64,000 bases of DNA from Zizania palustris (Eukaryota > Streptophyta > Magnoliopsida > Poales > Poaceae), in assembly GCA_019279435.1 (NCBI GenBank), contig JAAALK010000287.1, positions 15,748,162 to 15,812,161 of the forward strand, in the 5' to 3' direction. Position 1 is the stretch's first letter, and every line of letters begins with the position of its first letter. The notes beneath the pieces are model-generated. The model worked only from the letters and a program-made list of their open reading frames with translations. It had not been told where the DNA came from and did not search any database. Position numbers and translations under genes: made by a program. This document shows, in pieces, positions 1 through 12,150 of this stretch.

Positions 1-1075
1 GTATTTGGCGTATAGTTGCTGTTCCCTTAGCTTTCCGAGGGTCAGACGGAGGTGGGTATCGTGTTCTTCCTTGGTCTTGGAGTAAACAAGGATATCGTCG
101 ATGAATACCACGATGAACTTATCCAAGAACTCCATGAAAACATTGTTCATCATGTTCATGAAAAAGGTCGGGGCATTCGTGAGTCTGAACGACATCACAA
201 TATACTCGTAGAGTCCATAGCGGGAGGTGAAGGCAGTCTTGGGGATGTCTTCCTCTCTGATCCTCAACTGGTGATAACCTGACCTGAGGTCGATCTTGGA
301 GAACACCGAGGATCCTTTTAGTTGATCGAACAGGTCGTCGATCCGAGGCAATGAGTATTTGTTCTTGATGGTTACGTCGTTTAGGGCTCTATAGTCCACG
401 CACATCCTTTTAGTCTTGTCCTTTTTCAAGGCAAAGATGACCGGTGCACCCCAGGGTGAGGTACTCGGTCGGATGTATCCTTTCTGCTCCAGGTCTTCGA
501 TGTTGCTCTTGACCTCGGCTAATTCATTGGCGGCCATCCGGTATGGGCGCTTGGAGATTGGAGTGGTCCAAGGGACAAGCTCGATTCAGAATTCGATGTC
601 CCGCTTGGGAGGCATTCCTAGTAGGTCCTCGGGGAAGACGTCCACAAACTCCTTGACTATGGGCACTTTTTTAAGGGCTAGCGAGTGGAGAGACATCTCA
701 CGAGGTTTGCAGCTGGTCATCCGAAAAGTGATGACTTCACCTTCGGGGTTGGTCACAGTCACGGACTTGTTGGCACAGTCGATCACTCCCTTGTGCTTCA
801 TCAACCAATCCATCCCTAGGATGAGGTCGAGTCTGGTGCACTTTATGAGGACTGGCTCGGCTCGGAACAATACTCCTTAGATTTCTATCTTAACCCTAGG
901 ACTGTATAGGTGGGCTAAGGTTTTATTGCCTGGAGTGGCAATCATCATGGGGACGGATAGAGGGAGCACGTACAAGTCATTGGTTTTCACAAAATCTTCC
1001 GAGATGAAAGAATGTGTTTCTCCAGAGTAAAATAAAATCATAGCTGGTACGGAATTTGCGGTAAACGTACTAAGT
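1..1075 (-). pseudogene. Protease-reverse transcriptase part of pol, broken (copy A)
   Basis: The minus-strand translation gives an aspartic protease followed by the N-terminal half of a chromovirus reverse transcriptase, including CVDYRALNDVTIKNKY and FIDDILVYS near the window edge (the FIDD form of the YxDD active site). The protease active-site triad that reads DSG in copy B reads YSG here (near 1030), so the catalytic aspartate is lost. In-frame stops include TAA near 877, where copy B has CAA, and TGA near 586. Pol continues off the left end. The copy cannot make functional Pol. Confidence 0.88.
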
Positions 1076-1079
1076 ACGA

Positions 1080-2244
1080 CTTCGGGAGCCTCCTGAGCTT
1101 CCTCCGCGCTGATATGATTTACGCGGGCACAAACCGCCTGGTTGGGTGTCGCGCCTTGGGGCTGCTTGGGGTGAGGACACTGGTGCGAATAGTGCCCTTC
1201 CTTCCGGCAGTTAAAGCAGACGACCGGCCTCCCTTGGCGATCCTTCAAGATCGGGGCCTTGGTGGCGGGCGTCGGCTGAGCGGCCGGAGCAGGTGGAGCG
1301 GGGCAGGGATGCCCGGCATTGGATCCACTGGCGGCATGGGATGGCCTGAAGGTGGGCCGAGGATGGTAGGCGGGCGCTGGTGGCAGAGGGACGAAGCGGG
1401 GCCTCTGGGAATTCGCCTGTTGATGCTTGAAGGCGATCATCTTCCTCTTCTTGAGGTCAAACTTGTTCTACTCAGTCTCTTGGATGAGCGCTTTATTCAC
1501 TAGCCATTGGAAGTCGGCGTAGTTGGTGGCGACGAGCTGGATGGACAGCTCATCCTCAAGTCCCCGGAGGAACTTAGCCTGGCGGAGGGCGTCGGTTCGC
1601 ACTTCCTCTGCCGCGTAGAGAGCTAGATGGTTGAATTCATGGACGTACTGCATGACAGTCCGGTTGCCCTGCTGCAGGTCGCAGAACTCCTGCTGCTTCA
1701 CCGTGATGACTCCGGCGGGGACGTGGGCGGCACGGAAGGCGATGGTGAATTCTGCCCATGTCACCACGTGGTCCTCTAGCTGGGACTCGTGGTAGTTGTC
1801 CCACCACTCCGCGGCGGGACCTTGGAGCTGATGAGTGGCGAAGGCCACTCTCTCCCGGTCGGTGCAGGGGAGGAGATCCAGCTTCTTCATTATGGTGCGG
1901 AGCCAATCTACGGCCTCCATGGGGTTGGTGGTGCTAGAAAATATTGGGGGACGCACCCGAAGAAACTCCGAGAGTTGGGGAGTGGGCGCGGGTGCGGGCG
2001 CACGAGGGGCGGATTCCACATTCTGCAGGCGGTCCAACTGAGCCTGTTGGTGCTGCATTTGAGTGAGGAGGGCGGTGATCAGCTGGCTCTGATTCGCCAT
2101 CATTTCCGCCAAGGTGGGATGGTTGGCGAAGGGCGACCCAGCCTGTCGTGGGCCCGTTGCACCCTAGTTGGGCACAACACCTTCGGGCAAGCCGCGGCTT
2201 CCTCCTTCTCCATTGTTGGAGCCGGTGTTCTAGTTGTCGGCCAT
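1080..2244 (-). pseudogene. gag of copy A, broken by nonsense codons
   Basis: Gag capsid-like region (FLRVRPPIFSSTTNPMEA, AEWWDNY, FLRGL motifs) followed by a proline-rich linker and one zinc knuckle, CFNCRKEGHYSHQC, near 1180-1220. The ATG is taken at 2244 (reads MADN) because copy B starts MADHQNTG at the matching place. In-frame TAG codons occur soon after the start (copy B has CAG), near 2164 (copy B has TGG) and at 1468. Most look like C-to-T or G-to-A changes. The next ORF downstream is the protease; ORF0 lies upstream. Confidence 0.85.
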
Positions 2245-2451
2245 CGTCTGAACATATAAAAGCTTAAGGAATAAGGTAAAAAGATGAAGAAACAACATCG
2301 CAATCAAAATGGCCCATGGGTCTCATATATATTTATATATAAGCCAAGTGGTATAAAATGTTCATTACATTCAGCTCTTATTTTAATAAACCCACAACTC
2401 AACTCATTGTAGATGGTACCACAACATTATTTCAAGCAATGACAACTACGC

Positions 2452-3234
2452 CTACTCGCCACCGGAGGCGGTCTCCGTGCTCTCGGAACCACTAGTACAC
2501 GGTTCCCGAGGGATGGTGGGCTCGAGAAAATTCTCGATGATCGGGTCGAAGACGAGGCCGGGGCGTGGTGCAGGGGCGCTGGTGGTGGACGGTCCGGCGG
2601 TGGAGGGATGTGGTGGGATCCTCTTGGGGCGAGGGGCAGGCTCACGGATGGGCTTCCTCTTCCTCGGGAGGAGGGGAACCATCTCCGCGATATCCTTCTG
2701 CAGTTGCATGATCTTCCGCTGCAGCTCGCCATTCTGTTGGATCAAGTTCTTCGTATCCTCACGAAGAAACTCAACTGCCTCATGGTGCTCGTCGGCGTCG
2801 AGCACGGCCTCGGTATGGAGGTCGTCCATGGATTGAAGAAGACGTGACTGCCGGGCCATAACCGGATCACGAACGGAGTGAACTCCGAGGTAGATACTAC
2901 GGTAGGCGCCGGGAGTGCGCTTCGGCACAAGCCGGAAAGATGAGTTTTGAAGACGATCATCATAGATCATCCTCAACTCCATAAGGGCTTGGAGGGCGAC
3001 TCGTTGGCACGCGACGTCGAAAGTCGGGCCCCCAAGTGCGGTGGTGTAAGGCGGCAGGTGCTCTCTGGAGCCGTGGACGGTGAGGGAGACGTCGCAAGGC
3101 CCGGCGAATTCTTCCATGTATACCCCTTGGAATTCGGGTTCGAAGAGGAACCCGAGGAAGGTGAGCATCATACGGAGCTCCCTGACGAAGCCCTGGAAGT
3201 GACGACAGTAGTTGTGCACTTGGTAAACAGGCAT
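2452..3234 (-). CDS. ORF0, extra retrotransposon ORF upstream of gag (copy A)
   Basis: This is an open frame of 260 codons between the primer binding site and gag. It has no similarity I can name outside this element family. The N-terminal 150 residues look globular (RELRMMLTFLGFLFEPEF near residue 18). About residues 135-190 form a predicted coiled coil (HHEAVEFLRED, NGELQRKIMQLQKDIAEM). It ends in a basic, proline-rich tail (PRKRKPIREPAPRPKR, then PPHPSTAGPST). The same ORF in copy B has exactly the same length with about 30 residue differences and no indels, although gag and pol are broken in both copies. Rice RIRE3 and RIRE8 are recalled to carry an 'orf0' in this position. Function is unknown; an RNA- or DNA-binding accessory role would be a guess from the basic tail. 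Confidence 0.8.
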   Translation of the reverse strand: MPVYQVHNYCRHFQGFVRELRMMLTFLGFLFEPEFQGVYMEEFAGPCDVSLTVHGSREHLPPYTTALGGPTFDVACQRVALQALMELRMIYDDRLQNSSFRLVPKRTPGAYRSIYLGVHSVRDPVMARQSRLLQSMDDLHTEAVLDADEHHEAVEFLREDTKNLIQQNGELQRKIMQLQKDIAEMVPLLPRKRKPIREPAPRPKRIPPHPSTAGPSTTSAPAPRPGLVFDPIIENFLEPTIPREPCTSGSESTETASGGE

Positions 3235-3357
3235 CTACAAAAACAACAGGTTGAAGAAAAGTGAGGAGAGGAACAAAGTTTATAAATTATGTTTTCAAGA
3301 AATAATTTCCTGTAGCTATGGGCTAGGCTGGTCCGTTTGGCTTCCTACAGTCAAGTC

Positions 3358-3370
3358 GGCTCTGATACCA
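3358..3370 (-). promoter_or_regulatory. Primer binding site, initiator tRNA-Met (copy A)
   Basis: On the minus strand this reads TGGTATCAGAGCC, the complement of the 3' end of plant initiator tRNA-Met. It lies three bases inside the LTR edge at 3374, the normal place for priming minus-strand DNA synthesis. Confidence 0.92.
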
Positions 3371-3373
3371 TCT

Positions 3374-6300
3374 TGTGGCGCAACGATTTATCAAAATCGG
3401 AACATTATTGAATTTCCAAAGAAAAACAATAATACAAGAGGTTCATCATGCGACAATCGTACATACGAGCAATCATTCGTGGTACGCAGACCATATTATT
3501 ATAAAAGAGTAAAATTAAAAATAAGTAAATAAAAGCATGACGAGCGCCCTCTTCAGGATCTTCTCTTGACTGGGTCGCTACTCCAGACCATCCTCGTAGT
3601 AGGCATCCTCTAAATTGTGTGTCCAACGGGTATGTGTACAAAAGTACTCAACAAGCCACCGCGAATACAAGTAATAATGCAAGATAATAACAAGGGAAGG
3701 ATAATGGCTAAAAGTACGGAAAGGTACATTTTTATTTATTGCATTTAGTGTAGTCCAATTTTATCATGCGTAATAATAAACATGAACATCAATAACATCA
3801 TCTAACTCGAGGAGTACGTTTTACGTCCTCGCACAATAGTCCTTATATGTCAAACCATCATGCACATACATATCAAAAGTAAACTATGGGATGTCACGCA
3901 ACCCGCCCTTGACCATGGGCTTGGATTTTCGAAAAGATTAATGACTCTGATCAGAGATGTACTACTGTACCCACAAGGCACGCACTCATCCCAAACACCA
4001 AAGTGTAACGAGATGACCCATACCATGGGAACTCGTGCCAAAACCTCAGCATGAAATGCTCCAAGTGATAACCACCCGCTCTAGGTTTGGCCGGCGCACT
4101 GGGCCACATCCCGGCTAACGTCGCACCCCCTTTTGCGCCACGTTGGTACAAGCCACCCGCAGGTGCTGCTTGACCCATCTCCAAGTGGTGGCCTCGGTTT
4201 GGAACACTCCATACCTTAGTTAGGACTTACCCATTAGACTTGTGGTTAGTACGGAAGTGTATTGCAACGGATCCCTCAGACCGGTCCTTATAGTGCCCCG
4301 GGTGCTACCGACCAATGCCCTAGCTTGCACCCGGAACCCACCATGCATACACTCACAACCAAAACTCTATCACCAACAGAATTCCAAAGATAAGGATAAC
4401 GGGGCATCATATAGTAGAACCAAGTTACTACGACTCATTTTTAATCCTATAGCAATCGTGTTGATACATTGGACACTAGATAATAGTACTAATCATATGG
4501 TGACAAGGAGTTTAGGCTAGATAGCATGGCTTGGGTTGCACATCAAGGTCGGGGGATCCTAATAAATATATTGTAAGGGTTCCATTTGACTAATGCATGT
4601 ATATCCTATGTGTTTTAGCGATAGCTTAATAAAACATGGGTTCAATATGCTCAAAAGATTGGTTTGGTGACTTGCCTTGTTCAGCGAATGGGGAGGGAGG
4701 AACTTCCGGGAAATATTCCGGCTCCTCGGCGGCGTCGTAGTCTTCCCAATATAAATAAAGTAAAATAAAATAAATACAACATTCGATTAAACAATATAAA
4801 ATCACACAACAAGCACATAGGTTTAAATTGGTTTAATTTAATGAAAACCAAGTTGTTAAGTTTCTGAAATTTATTTTATAAATAATTTAAAATGAACTAT
4901 AATGAAATATTGTCCTTTGTAAAAAAGGGTTTTAAATGTGAATAATATCATTTTAAGTTTTAAAATTAAAGGTTCAAAGAAAACTTAGTGGTTTCATTAT
5001 ATTAACAGAAAATGAATAAATATAAATTTTACTGAAATTTCAATAATAAAGCTTGTATTTTAACATAAGGGCATTTGAATATTTTAACAAATAAGAATGA
5101 AATATTCAAAGTAAACACACTGTTTTTATTGAACTAACATGTAGAGAATAAAATTACAAAATTTCTGGAATTGAAATGATAATTTTTGGAGTTCAAATGC
5201 GCCAGATATGAATTTTAGAAATTTAAAACCATTTCTGAGATTTAAATTAATTCCAAAACAGTCTCGGGTCCACGGTGAGCCAGGCCCACGGTGAACCCGC
5301 GCACTGTGCGTGTGTGCCAGATCGAGATCCACCGTTGGATCGCGATCGGGCGGTCACGGGCGAGGCAGGGAAGTTAAGTTATCACGGACGGCCAGGATTA
5401 AAACGCTGAACCGGTACGCATCGTGCGGCTCAGATCGAATGCGGGATTTAAAACCTAGTGAACGGCTCAGATTAAAACGTACCCCTTCGCCGAGATCTAA
5501 CGGATCCGATTAAACCGCACGAGGGACTTAATCATCACCGTTGGATCCAAATCGCACGGTCGCGATTGAATCCGACACGGCACGGGTACTCGACCCGTGC
5601 CGGTCGTCTTCTCCGGCGACGGCGAGCAGGCCAGAGGCCACGGCGGGCTACGACGATCGTATCTAAGGTCTAAAACGGAAAGAGGACACTACGAGGATTA
5701 CGAGAGTACCTCTGCGGTGGTCCGGGGACGACGGGGCGTGGCCGGCGACGAGGGTAGACAGCGAGGTGGTTTCGGGTCCTTGTCGGCGATGGCGATCCGG
5801 CGAGGCTTGGCATCGACGGAGGGGTGGCCGAGGTCGGTGATGTCCTCGCGGTCACAATGGCGGGGTCGCCTAGGGCGGAGGGGGTCATTGGCGACGGCGA
5901 GTGGCGACCGGAGTGCGGGTGGCAGTGTGGCATTCGGAAGAGTGCTATGGGCGCTCTGTTCATTCTCACAGCGATTGGTCGTGCGGGTCGAACGCGGTGG
6001 AGGCCTACGGCTTAAATAGAGGTGCCGGCGGGGGATAACGGGCGACGTATACAAGGAAAGCCGAGAGGGGGGTCTTCAATGGCACCGGCGAGGTCTGCCA
6101 TGCACGCGAGCGCTGATCCCGTGGCTTAATTGCGTGGGTTAACGAGGGAAAACGGTCGGCGCGTCGCGGGGGACCGAGTAATGGCGACAATTCAATGGGG
6201 GAGGGGCCGGCGAGGCGGATCTGAGGGGAATTGATTCGGCCGGCGAGGTTTTGGGGCAGTGGCGCGAGGTGGATGATGGTCCTGACAGGTGGGGGCCACA

Positions 6301-6796
6301 GGCCAGCGAGCGCGAGCGCACGAGCGAGGAGACTGATGGGTGGGGTCGGGCTCGGCCGAGGGAGTGAGTCGGTTGGCGCCGACAGGTGGGGTCGGGCTGT
6401 CGGGTGCACGCACGAAGGGAGAGGGAGTCACTGACTGGTGGGGTCCATAGGTCAGACGACGCGCGCGGGGAGGAGTGGGCTGGGCCGGCTGGGAGAGAGA
6501 GAAAGGGAGGGGAGGGCCCGTTACTGTTTAATTGATTTTCTAAATAAAAATAATTATAGAAAATGGATCAAAATATTTGGGCTACTTCCAAGGTTGATAA
6601 AAATTTGTAAAAATTCTCAAAAATATATCTTGGCCTTGGGATCATATACAAAATTTTCTAGCCCCTAGTTTGGTCTTTTCACCAAGGTTCTAGTTCAAAA
6701 AGTTTAAGGAGGGCTTTAAAGGTATTTCCAAAATAAATAATTCCAGGAAAACAGATTAAATAATATTTTATTTCTCTGGAAATTTGGGGTGTTACA
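3374..6796 (-). repeat. 5' LTR of chromovirus copy A
   Basis: A 3423-bp LTR with TG...CA ends on the minus strand. It aligns by eye along its whole length with both LTRs of copy B. It holds a TATA-like CTATTTAA and a GC-rich stretch that opens many spurious reading frames (5600-6430), none of which looks like a gene. Unlike the 5' LTR of copy B it keeps the two segments that are deleted there, so it helps to infer the ancestral state. Confidence 0.92.
6012..6019 (-). promoter_or_regulatory. Putative TATA box of copy A LTR promoter
   Basis: CTATTTAA on the minus strand, at the position matching 44943-44950 in the 5' LTR of copy B. Conservation between two copies and position inside a 5' LTR support a core promoter role; no start site is known. 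Confidence 0.5.
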
Positions 6797-9332
6797 CATA
6801 ACATGGGAACTCGTGCCAAAACCTCCCATATGGACCGCTCCAACCCGACAGCACCCTCTTATAGGTTTCATATGGAGCCCCGACGCGTCGAGCCAACTCC
6901 ATACCCCCCTTGAGCCACGTCGGTACACGTCACCCGCAGGTTGCCCCTTGCCCCCTCCACTATGGTGCATCGAGTCGGTTTGTTCCATACTTCCGATTAG
7001 GACTTACCCGTTAGACTTGTGGTTAGTACGGAAGTGCTTTGTAACAGATCCCACAAACCGGTCCTTATAGTGCCCCGGGTGCGACCAACCAATGCCCTAG
7101 CTTACACCCGGGACCCACCATAATTATAACATTGCCAACTCCAACAGAGTCCAGAGATGAGGATAACAGGGAAATACATATAGTAGAATCCATATATCTA
7201 CGACTCATTCTTTTTATCCTATAGCAGTTGTGTCGGTACATTGGACACTAGCTAATATAATATTGTAGAGTGACAAGGAGTGTAGGCTCAATAAGCATGG
7301 CTTGGGTTTACACACAAGGACGGGGATCTAATAAATATAATGTAAGGCTTGAGATTAGACTAATGCAATATTATCCTATGAGTTATAGCGATAATTTATT
7401 AAAACATGGGCTCAATGATGATCAAAGTGGGGGTTGTGACTTACCTTGATCAGCAAATGGAGATGGTGGAATCTCGGGGTAATACTCCGGCTCCTCGACG
7501 ATCTCGTAGTCTTCTCGATACAGAAAAATTAAACATACCATTCAATAAACAAATAAAAACATTCCAACATATACATACAAGTGTATGGTCTTAAATGAGG
7601 GGAAACCCCCTTAATATTCTGAATGTATTAAAAGTTAATTTCTTAAGAATTTCCTGATTTATTTCATGAATTATCAATTTATTCCTAAGGGGTTTTTATT
7701 TACTTAATTAATAAGAATATTTTGTGCTAAAATAACATACTGTTTTTTATGGTATAAATATGTAGAGAATAAAAAGAGGAATTTAACAAAATTTGAATGG
7801 TGAAATTTGGAGTTAAAATGAGCAAGTTATGAATTTTCAAAGTTTAAATCAATTTCTGAATTTTATTTTTAAACAGAAAATGGGTTTTGGTCCACGATGA
7901 GCCAGGCCCACCATGAACCATTGCACTGTGCACGTTGACCAGATTAACTAGAGCCGTTGTATCTGGATCCAGCGGCCAGGCGTGAGGCGGGAGGGTTCAA
8001 GTGGTCACGGACGACCCAGATGGCCCCGTACCGCTTTGACCAGATCAAGGGCCAGGATTAAATCTCGAAGGGATTTAATCTCAGCCCTTCGATCACGATC
8101 GCACGGTCAGGGTGCCGTCCGGCATGACACGCGTTAAGGGGGCAAGTACCCCCTTCGTTCCTAGTGTCGGCGGGCTCGGGCGCGGCGGCGACGGCGACGG
8201 CGAGGGGGCTAGGCCCTAGCTCTAGGCAGAAACGGAAAGAGGAGGGGAAGAGGATCCTACCCGTACCTGCGGCGGCGACGATGGGCATCCGACAGTGATC
8301 GGCAGTGAGGGTAGACGGCGAAGGCGGTTTGTGTGGTTGGTGGCGACGGCGATCCGGTGATGCTTGGGTCCAACGGAGACGAGGCCGACGTCGGGTGGGC
8401 GACGACGGTTCTGAGGGTGGCATCGGTGTGGATGGCGGTGGTCCGAGGCGGTGGTGAACGACGGCCAGAGGTGGAGCAGGAGGGAAAGCCAAAAAAACCG
8501 GGTGGGGCACTCTGGTTTTGCTCTGGCTCGGGCTACGGCGGTGTGGGCGGAGTGCGGCGAGCTGAGGGGTTCTTATAGGGGGGTCGCCGGCGTCTAAATG
8601 GAAGGGAACTGAGGGTTCCCACAATCTCCAGTGAGGCTTTCTATTTGCACGGCCAAGCTTCCATAAGCACGAATATGCGTCGGCTAAAGGGGGAAAGTGA
8701 TCGGCGGGGTCGGAGGAAGGGAGTCCGGGGCATATCCTGGCGGATAAGGGCAACCGGCGGCGAGAAAATGGAAGGGGGTCACCGGAAAGGAAAGGGGGGA
8801 TGCCTTCCATCGGAGACGAAGCATCTAATAGGTGGGTCCCACCTGTCAGCGGGCAAGCGAAATAGGAAAGGGGCCGACAGACGGGCCCAGGCGGTTAGTG
8901 GCTTAGGGATGCACTAGTGAGGCCGACGGGTGGGGCCAGGCTGACGCGGGCGCGGGGAGGAGAGAGGGGGAGTGCACCGACAGGAGGACCCCACCTGGCA
9001 GTGGCTCAAGGCTGGACTGGGCCGGGCTCGGGGAGGATTCAGGGTTGCGGCCCAATAGGATTTAAAATGTTTTTCTTATTTAAAATAATTCCAGTAATTC
9101 ATTTATTAGATTAAAGGTTGAATCACCGTTGATAAAAATTTGTAAAAATTCCTAAAAATATTTCTTGGCCTCTAGATTCTATCATAAATTTTCCAAGCTA
9201 AAAATTGAAGCATTCCCCCTTGTTTGGCTTTAATAGGGTTCTTTTAGTGTTTTCTTTAATTAAATAAATCCTTTATATTCCTGAAAATTCATTTTCTTTA
9301 TTTTCTTTATTTTTTATTCTTGGGATGTTACA
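6797..9332 (-). repeat. Partial LTR of a related chromovirus, host of copy A
   Basis: The minus strand starts TGTAACATCCCAAGAAT at 9332 and follows the same overall plan as the copy A LTR (AT-rich start, GC-rich centre, AT-rich stretch, then the block with 'gggaactcgtgcc'), but is clearly more diverged. It stops at 6796/6797, where copy A is inserted; the rest should lie beyond copy A, off the left edge. Open frames within 8058-8917 are GC-rich noise. Confidence 0.82.
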
Positions 9333-9359
9333 CTTGGTAGCGGAGCTGGGCCGCTATCG

Positions 9360-10102
9360 CCACGGATACCTCACCGTAGTGGCCGAAGAGGCCCTTCTTC
9401 AGGTAGGCGGATGCTTGTAAATAGCTTCGTTAATTCCTTAGCTTTTCTTGCATTTGATCAACTTCTTCTGTTTTACCAGGCCTTCGCTCTTATTCACGGA
9501 GTCACCATCTCTGTGGACCATCAAGAAGTCTTAGTTGCGGAGACCATCAAAAACCTTTGGCGCCAAGCTTCAGAGGTCGTTCAATAGCAAAATCAAGCCA
9601 AAGTGACTACTGAGGGGTCGAAGGCCAAAGTGGCTAAGGTGAGTGAGGCTTTGGCAAAGATGGCCTCGAAGGCCGAAGACCTCCGGCAAGCGCTCTAGGC
9701 TTCGGAGGAAGGCAACGTGAAGCTGGTGGAGGAGAACATCGAGCTTCATGCAGCCAAACAAGTGTTGGAGGCCGAAAGGGTCGAAGTGATTCAAGGGGTT
9801 GACGAAGCCACCTTCGTCCTCACTGGAGTCTTGAGACACTTGGGGACCAGCTGCCAGACTCCGAATTTTAGCGCCTAGAACCCGGTTGGGGATCGACTTG
9901 GATTTCTTCAGATGACTACCCTTATAATGGAGGACACCTTGGTGGGCTTCGTGCGGACCGCAGGGCGGGTGGCTGGCCAAGGAGTGATGCAGCTGCTCCA
10001 CGAAGTGGTGTGCAAGCACCTCGAAGCGGCGACCCCTGTCAAGCCGGTGGCCTTTGGAGGGAAGCGTGTGCCTTCGCTAGCTCCCGTAGTCCTTGAATCT
10101 TA
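9360..10102 (+). pseudogene. Broken coiled-coil ORF of the transposon-associated type
   Basis: One reading frame can be followed from about 9483 to the TAG at 10100-10102, apart from three internal TAG codons (in EVVQ-TAG-QNQAK, RQAL-TAG-ASEE and NFSA-TAG-NPVG), each easily explained as CAG to TAG. An upstream piece ending near 9400 (VVAEEALLQ) is followed by GTAGGCGG and, before 9483, by a pyrimidine-rich TTTTACCAG, which looks like an intron. The central part is a heptad-rich coiled coil (KAEDLRQAL, NVKLVEENIELHAAKQ). It resembles the C-terminal part of grass 'putative gypsy-type transposon' proteins (recalled as Pfam Transposase_28 and plant mobile domain relatives). Family placement is tentative. 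It is not expected to be functional. Confidence 0.5.
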
Positions 10103-10884
10103 GCACCGGCTTCACGATCCTTGGAAGGCCCAAGCGCGCGAAGCGGACCTCAAACTCTAGAGGGTCGGCTGCTCGCACCGAACGAGGCATCGGACCCCAC
10201 CTTCAGGATCGACCCCTTCGCCTCCGAAGGTGTAGATCTCTTTAGGCTTCACTTTGTAATACTTAGTCGTAGGCTTGTAAGTAAACTTTATTGGTTTATT
10301 AATGGAATGCGGGGGTGTTTTTGTACTTGCCCAGGCTCAGCCTTTGAATGTTGATGTCAAAGTGCTCGAGGATTCAAAGACGCTTCACCAACATTGAGTA
10401 GTGCTCTAAGTAGCTAGGTCCGAAGGACCCCGCTCAGTTCAAAATATCGCAGGGTCCTAGGGGCGAAGTCATACCCGAGGTATCCCAAGAGCTACTAGCC
10501 TCCGTAAAGGTTGAGCCCCTTTGGAGCTCTTCATCCTCACTAGACTTGAGCGGCTTCAAAGTAGCTCCGGGTAGCGAAGGGATCCAACCTTTGAATGCGC
10601 TTTTGCAAGACGGTAACAAAGTCTTGGATTTTTCCGCTTTTAATACAAAGCCCCCTACACTTCGAACTTGGGCCGACCTGTAAGAGGAAATAAGAGTGCT
10701 CCGGGCTTTGAGGTGCGAGCGGTCCAGCCATGGGAGGTACGACTCCGACGAGGGTTCGTCCAGCCGAGGGGGTCCTCGTCGAAAAAGGAGCAAGCAAGGA
10801 TCGACTTTTTCAGGGTCTTGGGCCCGCTTTTAGTTAGGTTTTGATAGCGCTTATTCGTAACATTCTAGTTTCAAAGTATGTCAT

Positions 10885-11060
10885 ATACTTGGCAACTACT
10901 AATGTACTTCGCGACTATAATGCATTTCGCAAATGTAATGTACTTCACGACTATAATGCATTTCACAAATGTAATGCACTTCACAAATGTATACTTCACA
11001 ACTATAATGCACTTCGCAAATGTATACTTTGCAACTGTAATGCACTTCACAAATTGCCAT
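10885..11060 (+). repeat. Short tandem array, CTTCAC/CGCAAATGTAATG type
   Basis: About ten degenerate units such as 'taatgcacttcacaaatg' and 'tacttcacaactataatg' follow each other. Both strands give open but repetitive frames, which I treat as artefacts of the array. Confidence 0.75.
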
Positions 11061-11329
11061 GAATGAAATTCATTTTTATTCGTACTTCGAACAAATGAAT
11101 AAATGAAACACACTCCGTGCGCATGGATACCGGTCCCCATTTGCACGTAGCGGCTAGGGACTTCGACGTAGTCGGTGCGTGCAATCATGTGGTGGCTCAA
11201 CGCATCTTAGAATGCAGAGGGGTGCATTCAGCCCATGGGCTTCGAACTTTAGATCGCTTTTTAACCTGTATGGGTGCTTCTATTACTTGACTTGGAATAA
11301 ATCAACAACTTTTACTTCGGTATCTAACG

Positions 11330-11960
11330 GGCGAAGACTAGTTTAGTTTTTGAATACATCGATCGAAGCCTGACTTCAGGTTTTACTTGGGGCGAAGCTG
11401 GGCTTTGAACCACATTCGAGTGGAACCAAGGCTTTGAGATGTGTAATTTGGTACCCGAAGATTGGCTTCAGGGTTTTGTTTTATTAGCGAAGCAGGCCTT
11501 CAGAGCTTTATTTCATACGAAGCTGAGCTTCGAGATAGACGGTCGAAGCAAGGCTTCGAAGTTTACTTAGTATGAAGCCGGGCTTCGAGATAGACGATCA
11601 AAGTAAGGATTTATAGTTTATTTAGAACGTGAAGTAAGGCTTCGAGGATTTATTTTTAAGATAAGCAAAGCAAGACTTTGAGCTTATGCGAAGATGGTGT
11701 GGATCACACCAGAGTATTGAGTCACCTTTGACTCTTTTTGGACGCTTCGAGTTGCAAGCTCGGAGTCTCAGGATGCTTCGAGTTGCAAGCTCGGAATCCT
11801 ATTTCATTGCTATGGGCCTGGGGGCGTTGTGTAGCCTCGAAGCGCAGGGCTTCAATTTTTTCACAAGACGAAGCAAGGCTTTAGATTTTTCCATAAGACG
11901 AAGCAAGACTTCAGTTTTTTCATAAGACGAAGCAAGACTTCGGTTTTAGGTAGAAGAAAA
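11330..11960 (+). repeat. GAAGC..GGCTTC motif-rich stretch
   Basis: Repeated 'gaagcaaggcttc', 'cgaagctgggctt' and 'acgaagcaagactt' motifs spaced 30-50 bases apart, many of them imperfect palindromes. The region at 58200-58580 carries the reverse-complement motif set. Confidence 0.7.
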
Positions 11961-12150
11961 TCTTAAGCATATCTTCGGAGGCCTAACAAGGTCCAGAGAC
12001 TACATGCTTCGAAGTGGAGTGGGAAGTTTGCCTTGTAGCCCCTGGGGCTTCTGAGACTAGAAGAGAAGACTTGGAGGCCTTTAGTGTGTACTTGAAGCCC
12101 CTTGCCGAAGAGTGTGCGGAGTCTGTAGAACTTTGCAACTTTCTTCATAG

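Larger units (their letters stand above)
1..6796 (-). mobile_element. Ty3/gypsy chromovirus copy A, RIRE3/RIRE8-like, cut by window edge
   Basis: Read on the minus strand the order is LTR (3374-6796), initiator-Met primer binding site, an extra ORF upstream of gag (ORF0), gag with a CCHC knuckle, protease and reverse transcriptase, where the window ends. Copy B at 44191-56529 is the same family and complete, so the missing part of A should be the rest of pol and its 3' LTR. The LTR starts TGTAACACCCCAAAT on the minus strand and ends GCGCCACA. The outer right flank (6797-6801, CATAA) is a candidate target duplication, but its partner lies outside the window. The element sits inside another LTR of a related family (6797-9332). 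ORF0 upstream of gag is, from memory, a trait of rice RIRE3 and RIRE8; the subfamily name is inference. Confidence 0.9.
9333..12150 (+). mobile_element. Remnant of a large non-autonomous LTR-type element
   Basis: This block joins a broken coiled-coil gene, a short tandem array, and a long stretch of repeated GAAGC...GGCTTC motifs. Part of it (about 11690-11850: 'cctttgactctttttgga', 'gcttcgagttgcaagctc') matches the reverse complement of the 119-bp array at 57600-58200, so it is related to the non-coding element there but lies in the opposite orientation. I could not find its LTR ends. It is not a host gene. Confidence 0.55.

Noticed and set aside
5597..6431. Long open frames on both strands in the copy A LTR
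   Set aside because: They lie in the GC-rich part of an LTR, are open in several frames at once, have no recognisable motif and are disrupted in the other LTR copies.
8058..8917. A 250-codon frame on the minus strand
   Set aside because: GC-rich LTR sequence, Pro/Arg-rich composition, no family resemblance.
10841..11200. Open frames over the short tandem array
   Set aside because: Repetitive peptides (CNALHKC, FATIMHF) that follow directly from the array.
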